Assembly (NCBI GenBank): GCA_049515555.1
Contig: JBEKTY010000202.1
Location: 1-12,561, forward strand
Direction: 5' to 3'
DNA: 12,561 bases
DNA from: JBEKTY01 sp049515555
GTDB lineage: Bacteria; Planctomycetota; Planctomycetia; Pirellulales; Thermoguttaceae
Shown here: positions 7,560 through 12,561 of the stretch, in pieces
Layout of the letters: each line of letters starts with the position of its first letter
Numbering within the stretch: position 1 is the stretch's first letter
Position numbers and translations under genes: made by a program
The notes under the pieces: generated by a model
What the model was told of the DNA's origin: nothing
The model's database searches: none
Seen by the model: the letters and a program-made list of their open reading frames with translations, nothing else

Positions 7560-7772
7560 ATGGCGAAGAACTTCCCCAAGACCGGAAAGCAGGCACGGCC
7601 CAAGACCGCCGTGAAAGGCAAACGTTTGCACTGCGCCAAGTGCCGCAAACGCAGTCCGAGACCCGTGAAGACGCCCGCGCCGTGGTACTGCCCGGCCTGC
7701 CTCAAAGATATCGACGCCTCGTCGTCAGAAATCGAAGTAAACGAGAGGCCGGAGACGGGGGACAGACAATGA
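7560..7772 (+). CDS. 70-aa basic zinc-ribbon protein, copy 2
   Basis: Same length as the copy at 3073, with the same CxxC pairs (Cys25/28 and Cys44/47) and the same basic, proline-rich surroundings. DNA of the first 50 codons matches copy 1 at about 139 of 150 bases; most differences are silent, which suggests the core is under selection in both. Residues 51-70 differ more (DASSSEIEV against DVSTTGIQV) but keep length and the ERP element. It starts 11 bases after the fusion gene stop. Its TGA overlaps the ATG of the ABHD14-like gene (ATGA 7769-7772), the same junction type as copy 1 has with the GH5-like gene. No function known; cytoplasmic. Confidence 0.8.
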   Translation: MAKNFPKTGKQARPKTAVKGKRLHCAKCRKRSPRPVKTPAPWYCPACLKDIDASSSEIEVNERPETGDRQ

Positions 7773-8377
7773 GCAGCGGAGATAACATTGAATCTCGCTG
7801 GGCGAAGGTAGGCCCTGACAAGGCCCATTATCTTGTTGCGGGGCCGGAGAACGGCAACCCCATCGTCCTGCTCCACGGTGCGAGTTTCTCGTCAGCCACC
7901 TGGCAGCAGACCGGCACGCTCGACGCGCTGGCGTCCGCCGGGTATCGGACCTTCGCCATCGACTTGCCGGGCTTTGGGCAGTCTCCGGCCAGCCAGCAGT
8001 TGCCGGAAACCTGGCTGGCCGGGCTTCTCGATCAGCTCAAGGTCGAACACCCGGTATTGTTGGCCGCGTCCATGAGCGGTAGTTTCGCGTTTCCGCTGAT
8101 CACCGCGCATCCCGAGCGGGTAGCCGGTTTCGTCGCCGTAGCCCCCGTGCAGATAAGAACCTACCAGAATCGCCTGCCGCGAATCCCGGTTCCGGTGCTG
8201 GCCGTCTGGGGCGAGAACGACCGCACGATCCCGCTGGCCGATGGCGAGTTGCTGGCACGGTCCGTGCCCAAGGGCCGGATGGTGGTCATCCCCGGCGGCA
8301 GCCATGCGCCGTACATGAGCGATCGGGCGAAGTTCCACAAAGAACTGCTGAAGTTCCTGGCGGAGATTGAGGCGTAG
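7769..8377 (+). CDS. Small alpha/beta hydrolase, ABHD14-like
   Basis: A 202-residue protein. Start ATG 7769 is set by the overlap with the zinc-ribbon stop and a G-rich stretch (GGGGGA, about 7756-7762) upstream; the longer upstream frame lies inside other genes. The fold is a minimal alpha/beta hydrolase without a lid: LLHGASF (34-40) for the oxyanion hole, IDLPGFGQS (64-72), a nucleophile elbow LAASMSGSF with Ser101, GENDRTIP with Asp151, and GGSHAPYM with His179. The elbow lacks the usual G-x-S-x-G glycines (A-A-S-M-S-G), which is the pattern of ABHD14/CIB proteins, also about 210 residues long. No signal peptide, so cytoplasmic. Substrate unknown; the ABHD14 resemblance is from memory of the motif. 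Confidence 0.85.
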   Translation: MSSGDNIESRWAKVGPDKAHYLVAGPENGNPIVLLHGASFSSATWQQTGTLDALASAGYRTFAIDLPGFGQSPASQQLPETWLAGLLDQLKVEHPVLLAASMSGSFAFPLITAHPERVAGFVAVAPVQIRTYQNRLPRIPVPVLAVWGENDRTIPLADGELLARSVPKGRMVVIPGGSHAPYMSDRAKFHKELLKFLAEIEA

Positions 8378-8495
8378 CTCGCCGGTGTTAGCTTGTTTGT
8401 CAAGAGGGTAGAATATGTCATGTCAGCCGGTTAGCTGATCTTGCGGTTTGCGTGGTTCTGCCGCGAGGGAGTTCTCTGATTGGTCAGAGGTTGCC

Positions 8496-9338
8496 ATGGA
8501 GACGAGACGGCAGCCAAGGCTCGCCTGCCCCATTGTGACTTGCCTGGCCGCCGGGCTGATGGTTGCCATGGTGATCGGCACCAGTTTGCTGGTCTGGCGA
8601 TCTCGGACGGCGGATCTCCTGTTCGCTGAGCCTATCCCGCCGTCCTCCTCATCGCCCGCAGCCAAGCCATCCGCCGAAGCGGCTGAAGATTCGCGGTACG
8701 TCAGGGCGCGGAAAAGCATGGTCGAGAAGGATCTTCGCGGCCGGGATATCACGGACGTGAAGGTGCTGGAGGTCATGGGCCGACTCCCCCGCCATAGGTT
8801 CATACCGAAGAACCTGAGATGGGCCGCTTACGCGGATATGCCTTTGCCGATTGGCCACAGCCAGACGATTTCTCAACCGTACATCGTGGCCCTGATGACG
8901 CAGGCGGCTCGCCCTGGTCCGAAGAGCCGGGCTTTGGACATTGGCACAGGTTCTGGCTATCAAGCGGCCGTACTGGCCGAGGTGTGCAAGGAGGTGTACA
9001 GTATCGAGATTCTCAAGCCGCTTGCCGAGAGTGCCCAGAAGCGGCTGGCCGAATTGGGCTACAACAACATTACGGTCCGCACTGGGGATGGTTATCGGGG
9101 ATGGCCCGAAAAGGCACCCTTCGACGTCATCATCGTGGCTGCTGCAGCGGACCACGTGCCCCAGCCGCTTGTGGACCAACTGGCCAACGGCGGTCGGCTG
9201 GTCATCCCGGTAGGTCAATTCTTCCAGGAGCTGCTCGTCATCAAGAAGCAGAAGGACGGCACCGTCCGCCGTGAGTCCGTTGCCCCCGTGCGATTTGTTC
9301 CGATGCGGGGCGAGGCAGAGAAGACTCGGGACAAATAG
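8496..9338 (+). CDS. pcm: Protein-L-isoaspartate O-methyltransferase with an N-terminal membrane anchor or signal
   Basis: A 280-residue protein. ATG 8496 is preceded by CAGAGG (8485-8490); the frame runs back to 8448 without a better site. Residues about 13-34 are a single hydrophobic segment, followed by a Pro/Ser/Ala-rich stretch to about 62, so the enzyme is exported or membrane-anchored, unlike the usual cytoplasmic Pcm of about 210 residues. The catalytic part has FIPKNLRWAAYADMPLPIG and GHSQTISQPYIVALMT (120-135), the PCMT substrate region, then SAM motif I LDIGTGSGYQAAVL (147-160), FDVIIVAAA (209-217) and GGRLVIPVG (232-240). It repairs isoaspartyl residues in damaged proteins using S-adenosylmethionine. 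An extracytoplasmic location would raise the question of SAM supply. It is 118 bases downstream of the ABHD14-like gene. Confidence 0.9.
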   Translation: METRRQPRLACPIVTCLAAGLMVAMVIGTSLLVWRSRTADLLFAEPIPPSSSSPAAKPSAEAAEDSRYVRARKSMVEKDLRGRDITDVKVLEVMGRLPRHRFIPKNLRWAAYADMPLPIGHSQTISQPYIVALMTQAARPGPKSRALDIGTGSGYQAAVLAEVCKEVYSIEILKPLAESAQKRLAELGYNNITVRTGDGYRGWPEKAPFDVIIVAAAADHVPQPLVDQLANGGRLVIPVGQFFQELLVIKKQKDGTVRRESVAPVRFVPMRGEAEKTRDK

Positions 9339-9351
9339 GTTGTGGCACGAG

Positions 9352-9429
9352 GCGGTCCTGCGGTTCGATGCAGCAAAGGTGCAGGTCGGGGATATTGCCG
9401 CTGCTTCCGGCCCGCCGGTTGAAGAGTAA
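9352..9429 (+). pseudogene. 3'-end remnant of a ParB-like gene (repeat copy 1)
   Basis: Read from 9352 this segment encodes AVLRFDAAKVQVGDIAAASG-PPVEE and a TAA stop, the same as the last 25 residues of the intact ParB-like gene (10808-10885) apart from four changes. DNA identity is about 71 of 78 bases by eye, without gaps. No other part of the ParB-like gene is recognisable upstream, where the pcm stop lies only 13 bases away. It is therefore a leftover of a deleted or duplicated gene copy, now serving only as the spacer before yjbQ. Confidence 0.8.
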
Positions 9430-9453
9430 ACATCTCAATCAAGGATAGCTGCC

Positions 9454-9870
9454 ATGATCCACCAGGAGCAATTCTCCTTCGACACGACCGGCCACGGGCA
9501 AATGGACGATCTGACCGAGAAGGTTGCGACCATTGTGGAGCGATCCGGCATCACGACCGGCATCGTGCAGGTGTGCTGCGTCGGCAGCACGGCAGCGGTG
9601 GGCACCATCGAGTTCGAGCCGGGACTGGAACGTGACCTGCCGGAAATGCTGGACCGTCTGATTCCGCCCAGCCGCGACTACGGTCACGAACAGGCTTGGC
9701 ACGACGGAAATGGCCATTCGCACTTGCAGGCCACGCTTATGGGACCGTCGCTTTCGGTGCCCGTGGCTGAGGGCAAGCCGGTGCTGGGCACCTGGCAGCA
9801 GATATTCCATCTGGAGTGCGACGTTCGCCCACGACGGCGCACCGTGGTCGTGACGGTCATGGGAAATTAG
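9454..9870 (+). CDS. YjbQ family protein (UPF0047; secondary thiamine-phosphate synthase-like)
   Basis: A 138-residue protein, the usual family length, starting at ATG 9454 with AGGA (9442-9445) 8 bases upstream. Family hallmarks are visible in order: GIVQVCCVGSTAAV (36-49, where members normally have a H-T-T/S-A strand), HDGNGHSHLQATLMGPS (83-99), and LGTWQQIFHLECDVRPR (111-127). The His-rich DGN-x-H-x-H segment is the conserved putative active site. Some YjbQ proteins show weak thiamine-phosphate synthase activity when overexpressed, but the physiological role is unsettled. It is flanked on both sides by the ParB-like 3'-end repeat. Family call is firm; function is not. Confidence 0.92.
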   Translation: MIHQEQFSFDTTGHGQMDDLTEKVATIVERSGITTGIVQVCCVGSTAAVGTIEFEPGLERDLPEMLDRLIPPSRDYGHEQAWHDGNGHSHLQATLMGPSLSVPVAEGKPVLGTWQQIFHLECDVRPRRRTVVVTVMGN

Positions 9871-9901
9871 TGTCAGCAACGGGGTTGTCGAGGAGAAACG
9901 C

Positions 9902-10885
9902 ATGGCAAAGGCAAAGGGAGACTCCAAATCAAAGCCGAGGTCCACCAACGCGCGTAAGAAGAAAACCGTCGAGCCCACATCACGGGGCTTGACGGCGGGG
10001 CAGGTGGCCGCCGGGGCACCTCCCGCAACGGTTGAAAAGCTCCAACGGGCCATCGAAGAAGTCGGCGGCAAGGTCCTCGGCGCTTACCGCGAGCCACTGG
10101 AGGGGCACTGGCACGTCCTGGCCAGCCTGCCCATCGACAAGGTCGCGCCCACCCCGTTCCAGCGCGATCTTTCGGAAAACCACGTTGGCCGATTGGCCGA
10201 TGTCATCGACCGCACGAGCCGCTTTCTGGACCCTATCGTGGTCGTACAAAGCCAGCAAGGGGCCTTCTGGACACCCAACGGCCACCACCGCCTGGCGGCC
10301 ATGCAGCGGCTTGGGGCACGGTCCATCATCGCCGTGGTCGTGCCCGATGCCGAGGTCGCCTACCAGATCCTGGCACTGAACACAGAAAAAGGGCACAACC
10401 TTCGCGAGAAGTCTCTGGAGGTGATCCGCATGGCGCGTTCGCTGGCCGACCTCGATCCCAGGCCGGAGAAGGAGTTTGCGCTGGAGTTCGAGGAGCCTGC
10501 GTTTCTGACGCTTGGGCTGACCTACGAGCAGCGAGGCCGCTTTGCCGGTGGGGCCTACCATCCGCTGCTCCGCCGCGTTGATGAGTTTCTCGCGCAGCCC
10601 CTGCCCAAGGCACTGGAGACACGCAACGGAAGGGCCGCGAAGCTCCTGGAACTGGACGACCGGGTCAACGAGGCGGTTTCCCAACTCAAGGAGCGCGGTT
10701 TCACCAGCCCGTACCTAAAGACTTTCGTGGTCGCGAGGATCAATCCGTTGCGGTTCCAGCGAAGAGCGAAGGCGTCGTTCGACGAGACCATCGAGGCGAT
10801 GCTCAAGGCAGTTCGGCGGTTCGATGCAACAAAGGTCCAGGTCGGGGATCTTGCCGCTGCTTCCGGCCCGCCGGTTGAAGAGTAG
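9902..10885 (+). CDS. ParB-like nuclease-domain protein
   Basis: A 327-residue protein from ATG 9902, with AGGAG (9891-9895) 6 bases upstream. The N-terminus (1-25) is Lys/Arg-rich and probably disordered. Residues about 74-165 form a ParB/Srx-type domain: LPIDKVAPTPFQRDLSE, HVGRLADVI, FLDPIVVV and TPNGHHRLAAMQRLGA (124-139), the position of the phosphate/CTP-binding G-x-R-R box of ParB, here as NGHHR. ALNTEKGHNLREK follows. I see no clear helix-turn-helix DNA-binding domain, so it is not a standard chromosome-segregation ParB. The C-terminal half (about 170-327) is helical-looking and of unknown role. A degraded copy of its 3' end lies upstream of yjbQ. Domain assignment is good; biological role is open. 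Confidence 0.82.
   Translation: MAKAKGDSKSKPRSTNARKKKTVEPTSRGLTAGQVAAGAPPATVEKLQRAIEEVGGKVLGAYREPLEGHWHVLASLPIDKVAPTPFQRDLSENHVGRLADVIDRTSRFLDPIVVVQSQQGAFWTPNGHHRLAAMQRLGARSIIAVVVPDAEVAYQILALNTEKGHNLREKSLEVIRMARSLADLDPRPEKEFALEFEEPAFLTLGLTYEQRGRFAGGAYHPLLRRVDEFLAQPLPKALETRNGRAAKLLELDDRVNEAVSQLKERGFTSPYLKTFVVARINPLRFQRRAKASFDETIEAMLKAVRRFDATKVQVGDLAAASGPPVEE
10808..10885 (+). repeat. 3' end of the ParB-like gene (repeat copy 2, intact gene)
   Basis: These last 26 codons, including the TAG stop, are the counterpart of 9352-9429. With copy 1 they form a direct repeat about 1.46 kb apart bracketing yjbQ and most of the ParB-like gene. Both copies keep the reading frame and end in a stop codon at the same place. 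Confidence 0.8.
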
Positions 10886-10889
10886 GTGG

Positions 10890-11020
10890 GTGTTGGAAGT
10901 GAAGCAGTCACGGACAGGGCAAGGGCCTCGTCGGCGTAGATGCCGACGATGTCGTTCTCGTTCAAGCCGCCTCTGATTTGCAGAGCAAACTGGCGGAAGT
11001 GAATCGGGAAATGCCCTTTT
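10890..11020 (-). pseudogene. Possible coding remnant on the minus strand, unrecognised
   Basis: Between the convergent ParB-like and aldo/keto reductase genes the minus strand encodes KGHFPIHFRQFALQIRGG followed by NENDIVGIYADEALA with strong G/C third positions and a protein-like composition. The frame has no convincing start or ribosome site and its downstream end runs into antisense of the ParB-like gene without a proper stop, so if it was a gene only a piece remains. I do not recognise the family. Confidence 0.25.
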
Positions 11021-11078
11021 GGGCTGCCGACGAGTCCCGATGGAAGACAAGGTAGGAAGGAAACCAGTTGGGATTCTC

Positions 11079-12137
11079 TCAGACCCAGTGCCCACAGCAA
11101 TTCTCGTGCGGACTATCCGGAAACGACGGTTCGCGGGGGCCATGGTGCCATGTCACCTGTTTCTCGTCCGTCTGGAAGATCGACTCGCACGATTGGGCCG
11201 TCTTCCGTAGTTGCTCGACTTCAGGAGGAGTGATGGGCCGGAAGCTCTTCGCCGCATCAACCAGTTTGTCCAACTGGTCCAGGAAGGACGGCGGGAGGGC
11301 CGCTACCACGCCCGGCTGCGACAGCGTGTACCGCACCGCCAAGTCAACGTCCCGGGCCTCCTCGACCAAACGATACCACCACTTGTGCGTCTTCTGGGCA
11401 TCCTTGGGCCAGGTCCCAAGCGACATTCCCTTGATGGCCAGCACGGCAACGCCGAGCTGACTGGCCATGTCCAACACCTCCTTGCCGAATCCATAACGCA
11501 GCAGCTCGACGAAGCTGATCGGGAACATGACCGTATCGAAGCGAAAACCCTTCATGGCCATCAAGGCCGCCTTCGTCGTGTGGGCTGAGAAGCCAAGGTA
11601 CTTTACCTTGCCTTCCTTCCGAGCCTCCAGCAGCGTCTCTAGGGCACCGCCTGGGCCTAACACTTGCTGCACCTCGTCCCGCCATCGCAGGTGATGGAAC
11701 TGATATAGATCGAAGTGGTCGGTCTTGAGCAGCTTGAGTGAATGTTCCAACTCGGCACGCGCTCCGGCCTTGTCGCGCTTCCTGGTCTTGCAGGCAAGGA
11801 AATAGCGATCCCGCTTGATGCCTTGAAGGCCGATCCCCATCTTGGTCTCACACTCTCCGTTGCCGTAGGCCGGAGCAACGTCGAAGTAGTTCACGCCGCG
11901 ATCCAGGGCCGAACGCAGCCCCTCGTTACAGCGTTTATGATCCTCGTGGATCAATGCCAAGCCAGGGAATCCCGCTACGGACAGCTTCTGCCCGGTACGT
12001 CCCAGGAACCGCCGTGGCAGGCCGGCCACCCGCTCGGCTTCGACCACAGGCTCCTCTGAGCCGCGCAAGGGATCAGCACCGAGGGCCAACCCACTGGCGG
12101 CCCCGCCGACTGCTTTCAGAAAGGATCTGCGTTCCAT
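11079..12137 (-). CDS. Tat-signal aldo/keto reductase
   Basis: A 352-residue protein. The start at 12137 (reverse) is preceded by GGGAG about 7 bases upstream and gives the twin-arginine leader MERRSFLKAVGGAASG, so export by the Tat route is likely; the longer frame to 12200 would bury this leader. The aldo/keto reductase barrel shows the expected tetrad: Asp86 and Tyr91 in FDVAPAYGNGE, Lys117 in LACKT, and His148 or His149 in LYQFHHLRW. KVKYLGFSAHT (177-187) is also typical. It reduces carbonyls or oxidises sugars using NAD(P)H, with the substrate unknown; Tat export suggests folding with cofactor before secretion. The C-terminus ends in SPHENCCGHWV, a His/Cys cluster that could bind metal. 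It converges on the ParB-like gene, 193 bases between stops. Confidence 0.9.
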   Translation of the reverse strand: MERRSFLKAVGGAASGLALGADPLRGSEEPVVEAERVAGLPRRFLGRTGQKLSVAGFPGLALIHEDHKRCNEGLRSALDRGVNYFDVAPAYGNGECETKMGIGLQGIKRDRYFLACKTRKRDKAGARAELEHSLKLLKTDHFDLYQFHHLRWRDEVQQVLGPGGALETLLEARKEGKVKYLGFSAHTTKAALMAMKGFRFDTVMFPISFVELLRYGFGKEVLDMASQLGVAVLAIKGMSLGTWPKDAQKTHKWWYRLVEEARDVDLAVRYTLSQPGVVAALPPSFLDQLDKLVDAAKSFRPITPPEVEQLRKTAQSCESIFQTDEKQVTWHHGPREPSFPDSPHENCCGHWV

Positions 12138-12362
12138 AGAGTTCTCCCGAAAGACAAATCTATAACCATTCAGCCCCAATAGTCCGGACGTGTCCGTCAA
12201 TCAGTGTAGTCGCTGGAGCGGCCGGGTGCCAGCAGGCTGCAAACCTAGGAAAGAAAGGCGGACTTTGCCGGGGCAGGTGGCCTACCCAAAGCCATCCCAT
12301 GCCCGTGCCGATAAGTCTCTTGCCCAGTCGCACCCGGAGGTCCCGCCAATGAGCACCACTTC

Positions 12363-12561
12363 TCAGGCTACCCAGGAACGGCATTCAGCCAATCTCGCGG
12401 CCCGCCGTGTCCAGTCACGCATCGTGGTGTAGGTGTGGAAGTAGGTACGCGTCTCCTCTCGGCCATGCCCCTTGCCGCGGGTTTGATAACGACTGACACG
12501 TATGCGAGCGAAGCCTTTCTCACGCTGCATGAGAAAGAACCAGGAGATGCCCTCGTAAAGC
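12363..12561 (-). mobile_element. ISAs1-like transposase fragment, running off the right edge
   Basis: On the minus strand the frame from 12560 to the TGA at 12363-12365 includes RGKGHGREETRTYFHT. The K-x-H-G-R-x-E-x-R-x-Y element is characteristic of the C-terminal half of ISAs1-family DDE transposases. After TYFHT the translation loses resemblance and ends within about 35 residues, so the element is truncated or frameshifted here. The upstream part is outside the window. No terminal inverted repeat could be identified between this fragment and the aldo/keto reductase start (12138-12362), where I see no gene. Call rests on one motif. Confidence 0.5.

Noticed and set aside
5920..7596. 558-codon open frame on the minus strand
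   Set aside because: It lies wholly antisense to the FmdE-fusion gene, whose frame shows clear domains and a ribosome site; the antisense product is low-complexity and arises from GC-rich codon bias.
7430..7768. Upstream extension of the ABHD14-like gene
   Set aside because: It overlaps the end of the fusion gene and the second zinc ribbon; the ATGA junction at 7769 is the sensible start.
1..12561. CRISPR array, tRNA or rRNA genes
   Set aside because: No regularly spaced short repeats were seen on reading, and no tRNA cloverleaf or rRNA-like stretch was recognised; the only repeats are the three dispersed pairs listed.

Overview
The window is a GC-rich, gene-dense bacterial segment. Its content suggests Planctomycetota: secreted carbohydrate-active proteins with odd domain combinations, a Tat-exported aldo/keto reductase starting with a MERRSFLK signal, and small alpha/beta hydrolases beside hypothetical proteins. 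This is inferred from gene style only; there is no rRNA or other phylogenetic marker.

Layout. (a) 1-1905, plus strand: the end of a WbsX/GH99-like protein, a small secreted protein with DUF3472-like features, and a secreted BD-FAE-type esterase. (b) 1906-2573: a long gap without an intact gene, carrying a frameshifted remnant that resembles the C-terminus of a nucleoside monophosphate kinase. (c) 2574-8377, plus strand, tightly packed and probably one transcript: DinB-like protein, 70-aa zinc ribbon (copy 1), secreted GH5-like hydrolase, a 933-aa secreted three-part protein (FmdE domain, glycosidase-like domain, esterase-D domain), 70-aa zinc ribbon (copy 2), and an ABHD14-like hydrolase. (d) 8496-10885, plus strand: membrane-anchored or exported protein-L-isoaspartate methyltransferase, a 78-base remnant of a ParB-like gene end, a YjbQ-family gene, and the intact ParB-like gene. 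(e) 10886-12561, minus strand: a possible coding remnant, the Tat-signal aldo/keto reductase, and an ISAs1-like transposase fragment running off the right edge.

The strongest theme is duplication and shuffling. The zinc-ribbon gene occurs twice, about 4.5 kb apart, each time joined by an ATGA overlap to a following hydrolase gene. The GH5-like and FmdE-fusion genes share the same signal-peptide end and mature N-terminus at DNA level (about 53/57 bases). The 3' end of the ParB-like gene is repeated upstream of yjbQ (about 71/78 bases). Together with the kinase remnant and the transposase fragment, this looks like an accessory region assembled by recombination.

Functionally, segments (a) and (c) look like polysaccharide or ester breakdown outside the cytoplasm (GH99-like, GH5-like, three esterase/hydrolase activities). 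The joint role of the FmdE domain and the cytoplasmic zinc ribbons is unknown.
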